A stretch of 64,000 bases of DNA from Caulobacter sp. CCUG 60055 (GTDB lineage: Bacteria; Pseudomonadota; Alphaproteobacteria; Caulobacterales; Caulobacteraceae): contig NZ_PUIC01000016.1 in assembly GCF_022750545.1 (NCBI RefSeq), forward strand, positions 1-64,000, in the 5' to 3' direction. The notes beneath the pieces are model-generated. The model made no database searches, had not been told where the DNA came from, and saw only the letters and a program-made list of their open reading frames with translations. A program made the position numbers and the translations under genes. Positions 26,260 through 36,100 of this stretch are shown in pieces; position 1 is the first letter of the stretch, and the number at the start of each line of letters is the position of its first letter.

Positions 26260-26329
26260 CAGATAACACCGGTTTGCTGGACGCCGCCGGCGGCCTCCGT
26301 CTAGTCTTCGCTCAGGGACGAGACTCACC

Positions 26330-27079
26330 GTGGACGCGGCCATGCGCCGCATTGCGGAGCCGCAACCCAGACCAGAAGAAAAACCAGCCGGTCAGGAGTG
26401 CGAATTGACGGTGTCGACACAAACACCCCAGGTGCGGGCCCATCGAACCGGGCCGCGCGGGGAATACCAGTCCAGCGCCGCCATGCGCGCGCGCCTGCTG
26501 ACCGCCGGGATCGACTGCCTGGCCCGCCACGGCTACGCCGGCGCCACCACCACCCTGATCCAGCACGCCGCCGGCGTGAGCCGGGGCGCCCTGCTCCACC
26601 ACTTCCCGACCCGCGCCGACCTGATGCTGGCCATCGTGCGGCACGTCCACGCCCTGGGCGACGAGAAGATTCGCGACCGCCTCGACGCCTACCCGCCCGG
26701 CCGCGAGCGGTTCCTGGCGCTGATCGGCGCGGTCTGGGAAGTGATGGACGAGCCCCTCGAGGTGGCCCTGGTCGAGATCATGGTCGGGGCGCGGAGCGAT
26801 CCTTCGCTGGCGGCGCCGATGACCGCCATCCTCGACGAGATCCACCGCTCGCGCACCGACCAGGTCTGGGACCTGGCGGCCAGCGTCGGCGCCGTCGACC
26901 GCCGCCCCATCGAAACGGCGGTGCGCCTGCATCTCGCCGCCCTGCACGGCCTGTCCATCGAATACCTGGTCACGGGCGACCGGACGGCGATGCAGCCGGC
27001 CCTGGAGCTGCTCAGGGAGTACAGCGCCGCCGCGCTCGACGCGGCCACCGCCGCCCCGGGGCCAGCCGCCGCGTCCTGA
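26330..27079 (+). CDS. TetR-family regulator, divergent from TonB receptor
   Basis: A 249-residue regulator with an unusually long unstructured front (about 45 residues), a helix-turn-helix at about 52-98 (AGATTTLIQHAAGVSRGALLHHFPTRADL), and a helical ligand domain. The start is a GTG at 26330; an ATG at 26342 is equally possible. It faces the TonB receptor with the perfect repeat at 26236-26259 between them and most likely represses the receptor and itself. Confidence 0.85.
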   Translation: MDAAMRRIAEPQPRPEEKPAGQECELTVSTQTPQVRAHRTGPRGEYQSSAAMRARLLTAGIDCLARHGYAGATTTLIQHAAGVSRGALLHHFPTRADLMLAIVRHVHALGDEKIRDRLDAYPPGRERFLALIGAVWEVMDEPLEVALVEIMVGARSDPSLAAPMTAILDEIHRSRTDQVWDLAASVGAVDRRPIETAVRLHLAALHGLSIEYLVTGDRTAMQPALELLREYSAAALDAATAAPGPAAAS

Positions 27080-27221
27080 CCGTCCGCCGGACGGTGATTC
27101 GAAAAGGGCCGTCACAGCCGGCCTCGCGGCCGCCCGAAACCGCTCGGCGGCGTCGGCCAGAGACGCCCTGACGGCGACGGCCGCAAGATAAAGACAGGAC
27201 CCCGCGCCGGCGCGGCGCGCG
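27080..27221. other. Intergenic region after TetR gene
   Basis: GC-rich sequence with no coding potential. It leads to the CtrA-type box at 27222 and the short terminated unit behind it. Confidence 0.4.
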
Positions 27222-27236
27222 TTAACCTTCGCTTAA
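27222..27236 (+). promoter_or_regulatory. CtrA-type box TTAA-N7-TTAA
   Basis: TTAA-CCTTCGC-TTAA matches the full binding motif of the Caulobacterales cell-cycle regulator CtrA. A further TTAA half site follows at 27252. The motif is rare in such GC-rich DNA. The nearest downstream features on the plus strand are a short possible ORF and a strong terminator. Confidence 0.5.
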
Positions 27237-27239
27237 GCA

Positions 27240-27322
27240 TCAAGGCGCAGGTTAACGATGTCTTCCTTGAAGACACCCCACCATCACCGACTTTTCAGCC
27301 CGGCTTTCAGCCGGGCTTTTTT
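27240..27322 (+). ncRNA. Possible small transcript or leader with terminator
   Basis: Between the CtrA-type box and the terminator at 27297-27322 there are about 60-80 bases that could form a short RNA. An ATG at 27257 opens a 43-codon frame starting MSSLKTPHHHRLFSPAFSRA that runs through the hairpin, but its ribosome binding site is poor. Either a small RNA or a leader peptide is possible, and no known family is recognised. The next plus-strand gene is far away, so an attenuator of a downstream gene is less likely. Confidence 0.3.
27297..27322 (+). terminator. Rho-independent terminator
   Basis: AGCCCGGCT-TTC-AGCCGGGCT followed by six T residues. It reads on the plus strand, 218 bases after the TetR stop, and could end either the TetR message or the short CtrA-box unit. 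Confidence 0.85.
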
Positions 27323-27427
27323 CTGGGCGCTGCAAAAGCCGGCGCGCAGCCCTGCGTCTTGCTGGGTTGCGAAGAGCGCCCCCCGTTGAACGCGGTTGAG
27401 GCGGCGCCATGATTTAAGGAAGGAGGG

Positions 27428-27503
27428 TGGCTCCCCGGGCAGGACTCGAACCTGCGACCCGGCGATTAACAGTCGCCTGCTCTACCAACTGAGCTACCGA
27501 GGA
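27428..27503 (-). tRNA. tRNA-Asn (GTT)
   Basis: The minus strand gives a complete 76-base cloverleaf including an encoded CCA. The acceptor stem is TCCTCGG pairing with CCGGGGA, the D-loop reads AGCTCAGTTGGTAGAGC, the anticodon loop is CTGTTAA with anticodon GTT, and the T-arm is GCAGG-TTCGAGT-CCTGC. All invariant positions are intact. Confidence 0.97.
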
Positions 27504-27612
27504 TCATCTCTCGATGAAGAGGTGGCGCGTATACGCCGAGGTTTTGCGTCGCGCAAGCACCTTGATCAGCCTCCCCGAAAGCGGCTGTGGACATCTTGCG
27601 CCGTCGCCGCGC

Positions 27613-28254
27613 CTATCGGCGCAGGACCACGTGGGTGGCGAGTTCGGTGGCGACGTGCTCCGACACGGAAAAGCCCAGGCCCGGCAGATCGATCCCCGCG
27701 AACAAGGCCTCGCCCTGGCCGAGCACCGTCGGCGACAGGGCCAGGTGCATCTCGTCGATCAGCCCCGCTTGAAGATAGCGCCGCACCGTCGAGACGCCGC
27801 CGCCGATCTTGACGTCCGCGCCGCCAGCCGCCGCCCTCGCCCGCTCCAGCGCGGCCTCGATCCCGTCGGTGACGAAGTGGAAGGTGGTCCCGCCGGCCAT
27901 CTCCAGCGGCGCCCGCGCATGATGGGTCAGCACATAAACCGGCGCGTGAAAGGGAGGATCGTCCCCCCACCAGCCCTTCCAGGCCCCGTCCAACCAAGGA
28001 CCGCGCCCCGGCCCGAACATGTTGCGGCCCATGATGAAGGCGCCGAACCCGGTCATGGCGCGGGCGGCGTAGCGTTCATCGACCCCGTCGGAGCCGCCGC
28101 CTTGGCCGATCATCGTCCGGAAACTCCGGGTGCCAAAGAACCACTCGTGCAGTTCCTTGCCCCGCTTGCCCAGCGGATCTTCCAGGCTCTGTTCCGGCCC
28201 GGCGCCGAAGCCGTCGAGGGAAATGGAGAAGCCTGCGACGCGCACCCTGGTCAT
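27613..28254 (-). CDS. Dihydrofolate reductase-like (RibD C-terminal) protein
   Basis: A 213-residue protein of the RibD_C/DHFR-like superfamily. It shows SISLDGFGAGPEQSLEDPLG near the N-terminus, then GAFIMGRNMFGPGRGPW, PVYVLTHHARAP, and VKIGGGVSTVRRYLQAGLID, the NADPH-binding GG turn, ending in a hydrophobic strand. Members reduce small heterocycles with NADPH; many have no assigned substrate, and this one is not a folate-pathway DHFR. The ATG at 28254 opens MTRVRVAGFSISLDG. It is divergent from an AraC regulator 72 bases away, which probably controls it. Confidence 0.85.
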   Translation of the reverse strand: MTRVRVAGFSISLDGFGAGPEQSLEDPLGKRGKELHEWFFGTRSFRTMIGQGGGSDGVDERYAARAMTGFGAFIMGRNMFGPGRGPWLDGAWKGWWGDDPPFHAPVYVLTHHARAPLEMAGGTTFHFVTDGIEAALERARAAAGGADVKIGGGVSTVRRYLQAGLIDEMHLALSPTVLGQGEALFAGIDLPGLGFSVSEHVATELATHVVLRR

Positions 28255-28326
28255 GACGGCCTCCAGACCAATTGCGACCAGCAATCGGTTGTGAGCTATC
28301 AAAACCGCATGCATATTGCAACCAGT

Positions 28327-29190
28327 ATGGCGACCACCGTTCCGGCTTCCTCCGACCAACCGCGCGCCTCGGACGCGACCTCGAAGGATCATGCCGACCA
28401 GGTCCGGTTCAGCCGCCCCGCGAGCCTTCCCGGCGTCGAGCTGGTGTCGGCCGCCTATCGCGACCGCCGGTTCCCCGTGCACGCGCACGCCGAATACGTC
28501 GTCGGCGCGGTGACGCGCGGCGCCGAGAGCCTGAACGTCGAGGGACGTCCGCATCACGCCCCGGCCGGAAGCGTGCTGCTGCTCAATCCCGATCAGCCCC
28601 ATGAGAACGCCAGCATCGGCGACGAGACGCTCGAGTATCACGTCCTCTACATCGCCCCGGCGCTGGTCGAAGCGGCCGGCCTCGTCGAGCCGGGCGACGC
28701 GCCCCTGCGGTTCGAGACCCCGGTCAGCGCCGATCCCCGCCTGTTCCAGACGGTCTGCGAGGCGCACCTCTCGCTGCGCGGCCGCGACGATCCGGCCGAG
28801 CAGGGCGAGGCGCTGGCGCGCCTGCTCGCCGCGATCGGCCGCCAGACCGGGCGGCTCCGCGACGAAGGCCGCCCGGCGCGCGACGAGCGCATCGCCCGGA
28901 CCAAGCGGTTCATCGACGCGCACTACGCCGAGGAGTTCGGGCTCGCCGACCTGACCACCGTCGCCGGGATGAGCGCCTTCCACCTGCTCAGGCGTTTTCG
29001 CGGCGAGGTCGGCCTGCCGCCCCTCGCCTATCGCAACCAGCGGCGGGTCGCCGCCGCGCGCGGACTGCTGCTCTCAGGCCGGTCGATCGCCGAGACGGCG
29101 CTGGACGTCGGCTTCGCCGATCAGAGCCACCTGACACGGCATTTCCAGCGCGTCGTCGGCGCCTCGCCCGGGCGCTACCGGCAGCAATAA
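28327..29190 (+). CDS. AraC-family regulator with cupin domain
   Basis: A 287-residue regulator. An N-terminal cupin-like sensor contains FPVHAHAEYVVGAV and GSVLLLNPDQPHEN (about 45-100), and the C-terminal double helix-turn-helix contains LADLTTVAGMSAFHLLRRF and AETALDVGFADQSHLTRHFQ. Histidines in the cupin suggest metal or small-ligand binding. Two in-frame ATGs (28309, 28327) are possible and neither has a good Shine-Dalgarno. Divergent orientation to the DHFR-like gene suggests regulation of that gene. Confidence 0.87.
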   Translation: MATTVPASSDQPRASDATSKDHADQVRFSRPASLPGVELVSAAYRDRRFPVHAHAEYVVGAVTRGAESLNVEGRPHHAPAGSVLLLNPDQPHENASIGDETLEYHVLYIAPALVEAAGLVEPGDAPLRFETPVSADPRLFQTVCEAHLSLRGRDDPAEQGEALARLLAAIGRQTGRLRDEGRPARDERIARTKRFIDAHYAEEFGLADLTTVAGMSAFHLLRRFRGEVGLPPLAYRNQRRVAAARGLLLSGRSIAETALDVGFADQSHLTRHFQRVVGASPGRYRQQ

Positions 29191-29271
29191 TGTTCAAGCC
29201 CCGCTGGCGCGGGTGCGCCTAAGTCGGCGGACGGCCCCGCGGGCCGTTCCCGTCGCGTCACGAAGGTCGCC

Positions 29272-30522
29272 ATGAAGCTGCTTCCCCTCCTGCTCGCCGC
29301 TCTCGCCGTCGCCAGCGTCGCCAGGGCCGCCGAGCCCCCCCGCACGCCCGGCGCCGACTGTCCGCCAGGCGCCTATCGCGCCGCGGACGGCGACATCGCC
29401 AACCTCGTCCGCACGGCGCAGGGCCAGCGCGTCACCCGGCTGAACGGGCTGCGCGGCGACCCGGCCGCCGCCGACGCTCCCCTGCGCTGCGACGGCGGGA
29501 CGCTGAAGGGCCGCGACGGCCGTCCCTGGACCAAGCTGTCGTTCAAGGCGACCGAGGTCGATTTCGACAGCGCCGGAACGCAGCTGCACGGGGTCCTGCT
29601 GCTGCCCCCCGCCGGCGCGGCCAAGCCGCCGCTGATCGTGCTGGTCCACGGCTCGGAGCACGCCAGTCCGAGGGGGACCACCTACCAACAGATGTTCACC
29701 GCCCAGGGCGTCGCCACCTTCGCCTACGACAAGCGCGGCACCGGGCGCTCGCGCGGCGTCTACACCCAGGACTTCGTCCAGCTCGCCGATGACGCCGCCG
29801 CCGCGGTCGAAGCCGCCCGCCGCGCGTGCCCGGACTGCTTCAGCCGGGTCGGCCTGCATGGCGGCAGCCAGGGCGGCTGGGTGGCCCCGCTGGCGGCGGT
29901 GAAGGCCAAGGCCGACTTCCTGGAGGTGAGCTTCGGCGTGGTCGGCACGCCGTTGGAGCAGGACCAGTGGCAGGTCGACTACCAGCTCAAGGACCTTGGC
30001 TTCACGCCCGACGCCGGCGTCCACGCGGTGACCGAGGCCACGGCGCGGGCGGCCGCCTCCGATTTCACCGAGGGCCTGGACGCGTTGGAGGCGGCGGTCC
30101 GCGCCTATCGCGACCAGCCGTGGTTCGCCAAGCTCGACGGCCAGTACACCGGCCAGCTGGTCCGCGGCGAGATCGAACGCGCGCGTTCCGAAAGCCCGGC
30201 CGTCCCCTGGCGTTATGATTCGGAAGCCGTGCTGCGGCGGCTCAAGATCCCGACGCTGTGGGTCTTCGCGCAGGAGGACTCGGTCGCCCCCAGCGCGCCC
30301 AGCATCGCGCGGCTGGAAAGACTGCGCCGCGAGGGCCTGGACGCGACCATCGCCGTCTATCCGCACACCGACCACGGCATCTCGACCTTCGTCGCGACCG
30401 GGCCCGGACAGCGCAAGACCACCGGCATCGCCGATGGCTATCTGAGGCTGATCGCCGACTGGGCGAAGGGAACCGTCCAGGGCCGCTACGGCGAAGCGGT
30501 CTGGCCGGACGGCGGGCGTTAG
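29272..30522 (+). CDS. Secreted alpha/beta hydrolase
   Basis: A 416-residue protein with signal peptide MKLLPLLLAALAVASVARAA (cleavage after residue 20). The hydrolase fold has an oxyanion HGSEH near 126, nucleophile elbow GGSQGG (Ser199), an acid in FAQEDSVAP and the catalytic His in YPHTDHG. The N-terminal 90 residues form an extra beta-rich cap. It resembles S9/S15-like esterases and peptidases acting in the periplasm. The substrate cannot be told. Confidence 0.85.
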   Translation: MKLLPLLLAALAVASVARAAEPPRTPGADCPPGAYRAADGDIANLVRTAQGQRVTRLNGLRGDPAAADAPLRCDGGTLKGRDGRPWTKLSFKATEVDFDSAGTQLHGVLLLPPAGAAKPPLIVLVHGSEHASPRGTTYQQMFTAQGVATFAYDKRGTGRSRGVYTQDFVQLADDAAAAVEAARRACPDCFSRVGLHGGSQGGWVAPLAAVKAKADFLEVSFGVVGTPLEQDQWQVDYQLKDLGFTPDAGVHAVTEATARAAASDFTEGLDALEAAVRAYRDQPWFAKLDGQYTGQLVRGEIERARSESPAVPWRYDSEAVLRRLKIPTLWVFAQEDSVAPSAPSIARLERLRREGLDATIAVYPHTDHGISTFVATGPGQRKTTGIADGYLRLIADWAKGTVQGRYGEAVWPDGGR

Positions 30523-30547
30523 GCCGGCGCCCCGCCAAGCCCGCCCG

Positions 30548-30688
30548 TCAGAGCGGTCCCATGAACAGTTCGACCAGCACCGCGCCGGCGCCGGTCAGGC
30601 CGAGGACGAACAACGCCCAGGCCAGCCATTGCGGCCCGTTCGACTTGTCATCGTCGTCGGGATCGGACTCGCCGCCGAAAATCGGCAT
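30548..30688 (-). CDS. 46-residue single-pass membrane protein
   Basis: A short gene with a very strong ribosome binding site (AGGAGGGGG just before ATG 30688). The peptide begins MPIFGGESDPDDDDKSNG, highly acidic, followed by one membrane helix (WLAWALFVLGLTGAGAVLVE). The acidic front and single helix resemble small regulatory membrane proteins. No family is recognised. It ends 26 bases from the convergent hydrolase gene. Confidence 0.7.
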   Translation of the reverse strand: MPIFGGESDPDDDDKSNGPQWLAWALFVLGLTGAGAVLVELFMGPL

Positions 30689-30796
30689 CACCCCCTCCTG
30701 CCACCTATCGCAGGTTGGGTTAATCGAAGCATATTTCAGTATCGCAACATAGCGCCCGCAAAAAAGAAAGAAACCGCGCTCGCGGCGCGGCCGCCC

Positions 30797-31417
30797 CTAC
30801 GACACGGGCACCGGGCCGCACCATCCGGGCAGGAACGCCGCGTCCTGCTGCTTGGCCAGGGCGAGCGCCTTGTCGAGGGCGGCGGCGAAGTTCTTGTGGA
30901 CGCTGGCCGGCTTGATCCGCCGCCGCAGGAAGTCGGCCCAGATGAATTCGCTGAACGGGGTGGTGTCCTTGGCGAAGCCGCCGGCCCGCCGCAAGGCGCC
31001 GGCCAGGCTGCGATAAGGATCGTCGGCCAGGGCGTCGATGGACTTGGGGATGTCGTCAAAGCCGCCTCGCCGCCCCTCGGCGTCGTAGGGATGGCACCAG
31101 CCCCGATTGTCCATATAGATCCAGAACGCGTCCTTGCTCAGCGCCCGCAGGTCGGCGACCGGATTGGTCAGGATCTCCTTGACCCCTTCCTCGTGCAGGG
31201 CCCGCGCCAGGTGGTGATGGTCGATGACATAGGGGCGCGCCTTTGGCCCCAGCACCACCGGGATCATGTGGCGGCCGAGAAAATCGCCGGCCTTGCTCTC
31301 GGCCAGCTCGCGCCAGTGCAGGCGCTTTTCGGCGACCTCGTGCATGCCCACCGTGATCTGCGTGGGACGCAGATCCTCGATGGCCACCGGATGCAGGATG
31401 GGTTCACGCACGCTCAT
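30797..31417 (-). CDS. ParB-like nuclease domain protein (ParBc_2)
   Basis: A 206-residue protein of the chromosomal ParB-like family PF08857. It contains DLRPTQITVGMHEVAEKR near the start, HMIPVVLGPKARPYVIDHHH (about 50-69) as the core, and a tryptophan-rich C-terminal part (FIWADFLRRRIK). Despite the name these proteins are usually solitary and are not plasmid-partition ParB. The role is unknown. GGAGACG precedes the start at 31417. Confidence 0.82.
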   Translation of the reverse strand: MSVREPILHPVAIEDLRPTQITVGMHEVAEKRLHWRELAESKAGDFLGRHMIPVVLGPKARPYVIDHHHLARALHEEGVKEILTNPVADLRALSKDAFWIYMDNRGWCHPYDAEGRRGGFDDIPKSIDALADDPYRSLAGALRRAGGFAKDTTPFSEFIWADFLRRRIKPASVHKNFAAALDKALALAKQQDAAFLPGWCGPVPVS

Positions 31418-31464
31418 GACGTCGTCTCCGTCTCAAGGCGCGCGTCCGATCGCCCCGCGCTAAG

Positions 31465-31902
31465 TCACCAGACCCCGGTGTTCGGCATCGAAGCCCAAGG
31501 TTCGGCCGGGGGCAAGACGCCGTTTTGCAGCAGCTCGATCGAGATGTTGTCGGGCGAGCGCACGAACGCCATGTGGCCGTCGCGCGGCGGCCGGTTGATG
31601 ACCACGCCGCCGTCCATCAGTCGCTGGCAGACCGCGTAGATGTCGTCGACGCGATAGGCCAGGTGGCCGAAGTTGCGGCCCCCGTCATAGTCCTCGGGAT
31701 CCCAGTTGTAGGTCAGCTCGACGGTCGGCGCCTTCTTGTCCTTCGCCCGCTCCAGGTCGCCGGGCGCGCACAGGAAGACCAGGGTGAACCGGCCCTTCTC
31801 ATTCTCCATGCGGCTGACCTCGACGAGGCCGAGCTTGCGGCAATAGAAGTCGAGCGAGGCGTCGAGGTCGCGAACGCGGACCATGGTGTGCAGGTATTCC
31901 AA
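31465..31902 (-). CDS. gloA: Glyoxalase I (lactoylglutathione lyase)
   Basis: A 145-residue enzyme of the vicinal-oxygen-chelate fold. The metal ligands expected for glyoxalase I are all visible: His5 (EYLHTMVRV), Glu in [13 protein letters not shown], His in [10 protein letters not shown] and Glu in ISIELLQNG. It isomerises the methylglyoxal-glutathione adduct to lactoylglutathione. Translation probably starts at TTG 31902, preceded by GGAG, because the family begins with an LHTM motif; the first ATG would remove it. It is 62 bases from the ParB-like gene on the same strand. Confidence 0.9.
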   Translation of the reverse strand: MEYLHTMVRVRDLDASLDFYCRKLGLVEVSRMENEKGRFTLVFLCAPGDLERAKDKKAPTVELTYNWDPEDYDGGRNFGHLAYRVDDIYAVCQRLMDGGVVINRPPRDGHMAFVRSPDNISIELLQNGVLPPAEPWASMPNTGVW

Positions 31903-32028
31903 GGGAACGCTCCGTGGGACGGGGTCGGGATCGGGATCTGGGGCGCGAGCATAGCCTCCCCGCCCCGACGGCGAAACGCCGCGTTACCGCGAATTCATTT
32001 GCCCTCAAAGAACGCCGATATCAAAACC

Positions 32029-32042
32029 TTGAACAAGTTCAA
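32029..32042. promoter_or_regulatory. Inverted repeat in RND operon promoter
   Basis: TTGAAC-AA-GTTCAA sits 53 bases upstream of the adaptor start, within the only non-coding space before the efflux operon. It could be the site of a repressor, but no regulator gene is next to the operon. Confidence 0.4.
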
Positions 32043-32095
32043 TGGGGTGCGACGCGCAATGGTTTTCGACCTAGCGCGCCGCAGTGGGGAAATTT

Positions 32096-33160
32096 ATGCG
32101 CGCGAAAGCGTCACATCTGTTTGCGGCCGGCATCGTCATCGCGGTGGCGCTCTTCTTCGCCATCGGCGCGCTGTTCGGCGGCGGCAAGGGCAAGGCGGCC
32201 GGCGCCGACAAGCCCCGCGCCAAGGACGCGCCCCTGGTGCAGGCCCCGGTGTTCGAACAGGCCCTCCGTCCCTACGCCGTGGTGGTGCGCGGCCGCACCC
32301 AGGCCAACCGCACGGTGCAGGTCAAGTCGCAGACCTCGGGCGTGGTCGCCGAGACGCCGATCCTGCAAGGCGGCGCGGTGGGCGCGGGCGCGGTGCTGTG
32401 CCGCCTGGCGGTCGACGCCCGGCAGGCCTCGCTGGACCAGGCGCGGGCCACGCTGCGCTCGGTGCAGCTCCAGCACCAGGCCTCGGCCAACCTCGCCGCC
32501 AAGGGATTCCGCTCGCCGACCCAGGTGGCCCAGGACCAGGCCAATCTCGACGCCGCCGCCGCCGCGGTGCGCCAGGCCGAGGTCGCCCTCGGCCAGATCA
32601 ACCTGCGCGCGCCGTTCGCCGGGGTGTTCGACCACCGCGACGCCGAGGTCGGCGCCTATCTTTCTCCCGGCCAGCCGTGCGGCGTGGTCATCGAGCTCGA
32701 CCCCATGCTGATCGTCGGCGACCTGTCCGAAACCGAGGCGGCCAAGGTGCGCGTCGGCGCGATCGCCCAGGCCCGGCTCAGCACCGGCGAAGCCCTGCAG
32801 GGCCGCGTCCGCTACGTCGCCCACGACGCCGACGCCCAGACCCGCACCTACCGCGTCGAGATCACCGTGGCCAATCCCCGCTCGGCCGCCCGCTCCGGCG
32901 TCTCGGCCGACGTGCGGGTCGAGGCCGGCTCCGGCCCCGCCCACTTGGTGCCGGCCCCGGCCCTGGTGCTGGATTCGGCCGGCCGCCAGGGCGTGCGCTT
33001 CGTCGGCGCCGGCGAGGTGGTCGGCTTCACGCCGGTGACGGTCCTCGACGAGACGCCGGACGGGGTCTGGGTGTCCGGCCTCAACGGACCGACCCGCGTC
33101 ATCACCGTCGGACAGTCGTACGTGTCCGAAGGCCAGAAGGTTCGCGTCGCGGCGCGCTGA
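32096..33160 (+). CDS. RND efflux periplasmic adaptor
   Basis: A 354-residue membrane fusion protein. It has an N-terminal anchor (AGIVIAVALFFAIGALFG), a lipoyl-like half motif VKSQTSGVVAETPILQGGAV, a coiled-coil hairpin rich in Ala and Gln (about 120-185), the second lipoyl half INLRAPFAGVFDHRDAEVGA, then beta-barrel and membrane-proximal domains. It bridges the pump encoded next to an outer membrane channel. ATG 32096 is preferred because GGGGA stands at the right distance; an in-frame GTG at 32084 is less likely. The pump gene follows by 26 bases. Confidence 0.9.
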   Translation: MRAKASHLFAAGIVIAVALFFAIGALFGGGKGKAAGADKPRAKDAPLVQAPVFEQALRPYAVVVRGRTQANRTVQVKSQTSGVVAETPILQGGAVGAGAVLCRLAVDARQASLDQARATLRSVQLQHQASANLAAKGFRSPTQVAQDQANLDAAAAAVRQAEVALGQINLRAPFAGVFDHRDAEVGAYLSPGQPCGVVIELDPMLIVGDLSETEAAKVRVGAIAQARLSTGEALQGRVRYVAHDADAQTRTYRVEITVANPRSAARSGVSADVRVEAGSGPAHLVPAPALVLDSAGRQGVRFVGAGEVVGFTPVTVLDETPDGVWVSGLNGPTRVITVGQSYVSEGQKVRVAAR

Positions 33161-33186
33161 GCGCCGCGACGGAGACGGAGCGCGTC

Positions 33187-36100
33187 ATGATCGCAGCCCT
33201 GATCGACGGCGCCATCAAGCGCCGAAAGGTCGTCCTGGCCGTCACGCTGATCGGCGTGGTGTTCGGGGTGATGGCCTACCTGTCGCTGCCGCGGGAATCG
33301 AACCCCGACATCCCGGTGCCGTACATCGCCGTGACCATCCCCTATCCCGGCGTCAGCCCCGAGGACGCCGAGCGCCTGCTGGTGCGGCCGCTGGAGAACC
33401 AGCTCCAGACCCTGGAGGGCCTGAAGGAGATCAACGCGGTGGCCATGCCCAACGCCGCCGTGGCGGTGCTGGAGTTCGAGGTCAACTTCAAGAAGGACAA
33501 GGTCCTGCAGGACGTCCGCGCCAAGGTCGACCTGGCGCGGGGCAAGATGCCGCCCGAGGCCTTGCCGCCGATCATCGAAGAGAACAACGTCAACGACAAT
33601 CCGGTCATCACCGTGGTGCTGTCCGGAGCCGCGCCCGAGCGGGCGCTGTACCAGACCGCCCAGAATCTGCGCCGCAAGCTGGAAGGGACGCCCGGCGTCC
33701 TGCGCGCCGACCTCTACGGCGGCCGCGAGGAGTTGATGGAGGTGACCATCGACCCGGTGCGGATGCAGACCTACAACATCACCACCAACGACCTTTCCCA
33801 GGTCATCGGCCGCAACAACCAGCTGATCCCGGCCGGCGACCTGAACACGCGCCAGGGACGGTTCGCCGTCAAGGTGCCCGGCGTCATCGAGGGCACGCAC
33901 GACGTCCTCAGCCTGCCGATCAAGAAGAACGGCGACCGGCTGGTCACGCTGGGCGACATCGGCGAGGTGCGCCGCACCTTCAAGGAGCCGAACCGGATCA
34001 CCCACTTCAACGGCCAGCCGGCCTTCGCCATCGACGTGGTCAAGCGCTCGGGGGTCAACATCCTCGACACCGTCAAGGCGGTGCGCAAGTCGGTCGGCGA
34101 GGAGCAGGCGCGCTGGCCCGCGACGATCAAGGTCGACTACACCTACGACGAGAGCGACCAGATCGGCCAGACCCTGACCCTGCTGGAGTCCGGGCTGATC
34201 ATCGCCACCATCCTGGTGATGGTCATCATCGTCGCCAGCCTGGGCATCCGCTCGGGCCTGATGGTCGGCGCGGCGATCCCCGCCTGCTTCATGCTGGCGT
34301 TCCTGCTGCTGCAGGCCAACCACATCACCCTGAACCAGATGGTGATGTTCGGCCTGGTGCTGGCGGTCGGCATCCTGGTCGACGGCGGCATCGTCGTGGT
34401 CGAATACGCCGACCGCAAGATGGCCGAGGGCCTCGACAAGGAGGCCGCCTTCGCCGCGGCCGGCAAGCGCATGTTCTGGCCGGTCGTCAACGGCACCCTG
34501 ACGACGCTCTGCGCCTTCCTGCCCTTCCTGTTCTGGAACTCGATCGCCGGCAAGTTCATGAGCTTCCTGCCGATCACCCTGTTCTTCGTGCTGGGCGCCT
34601 CGATCTTCGTGGCCCTGATCTTCACGCCTGCCCTGGGCTCGATCTTCGGGCGCAGCCAGGGCGTCGACGAGCACCACCTGGCCGAAATCGAGAAGTCCGA
34701 GCACGGCGATCCGCGCGAGATGGACGGCTTCATGGGCTGGTACGCCCGGTTCCTCGGCGGAGCCAGCCACCGCCCCGGGGTGATGGTCGGCGTCACCCTG
34801 GCCATCATCGTCGCCGTCGGCGCCTGGTTCGCGATGACCAAGCACCGCACCGAGTTCTTCCTCGACCAGGACCCCGACCACGCCACGGTCTACGTCCAGG
34901 CGCGCGGCAACCTGTCGGTCGAGGCCCAGGACCAGCTGGTGCATTCGGTCGAAGCCCGCCTCCAGAACATCAAGGGCGTGGAATCGATCTACGTCCGCTC
35001 CGGCCGCACCAGCAACGCCGGCCCCGGCGGCCCGCCCAACGACTCCATCGGCCGCATCGCGCTGAACTTCGAGCATTTCAAGCAGCTCAAGGCCGACAAG
35101 CTGACCGGGAACGACATCGTCGCCGCAATCCGCAAGCGCGTGGCCGACGTCCCCGGCCTGGGCGTCGAGGTCCGCCTGCCCAAGGGCGGCCCGACCCCGG
35201 GCAAGGACGTCCAGATCCAGCTGTTGGGCTATGACGTGGTCGCTCTCAACAAGGCCGCCGACCTGATCAAGGCCAAGATGGGCTCGGACCACGACCTGAT
35301 CGAGTTCGAAGACAGCCGCGCCTCGCCCGGGATCGAGTGGGACCTGACGGTCGACCGCGTCGCCGCCGGCCGCTACGGCGTCGACGTCAGCTCGGTGGGC
35401 CAGGCGATCCAGTTCGTCACCGACGGCATACTGGTCGGCAAGTTCCGCCCCGACGACGCCCAGGACGAACTCGACATCCGCGTCCGCTTCCCGCAGGACA
35501 GCCGCTCCCTGGCCGCCTTCGACCAGCTGATGGTCTCGACCCCGTCGGGCCCGGTGCCGGCCAGCTATTTCGTCAAGCGGCTGGCCGCCCAGCAGGTCAC
35601 CGCCATCCAGCGCCGCGACGGCCAGCGGCTGGTGGTCCTGCAGGCCAACGCCCGGCCCGGCGCGGCGGCCAACCAGGTGATCGACAAGCTCAAGCCCTGG
35701 CTCGCCAAGGCCCCGATCGACGGCTCGGTGCGCTGGAAGTTCCGCGGCGGCGACGAGGAGAGCCAGAAGGCCGGCGCCTTCTTCATCGGCGCCATGGCCA
35801 CCTCGCTGTTCCTGATGGGCATCATCCTGTTGTGGCAGTTCAACAGCTTCTACGGCGTGGTGGTGACGCTGTCGGCGGTGATCCTGTCGACGGTCGGGGT
35901 GCTGCTGGGGGTCCAGGTCAACCTATTCCACACCTTCGACTACATCTCGGTGATCATGCTCGGCACCGGCGTGGTGGCCCTGGCCGGGGTCGTGGTCGGC
36001 CACAACATCGTGCTGGTCGACACCTTCTATCAGCTGAAACGGACGGGCATGGCCGCCGACGACGCGGCGGTGCGGGCGGCGACCCAGCGGTTCCGGCCGG

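Noticed and set aside
32848-35292. 814-residue frame on the minus strand inside the RND genes
   Set aside because: Composition is Asp/Gly/Leu/His-repetitive, typical of a high-GC shadow. The plus-strand RND pump is a complete, clear gene.
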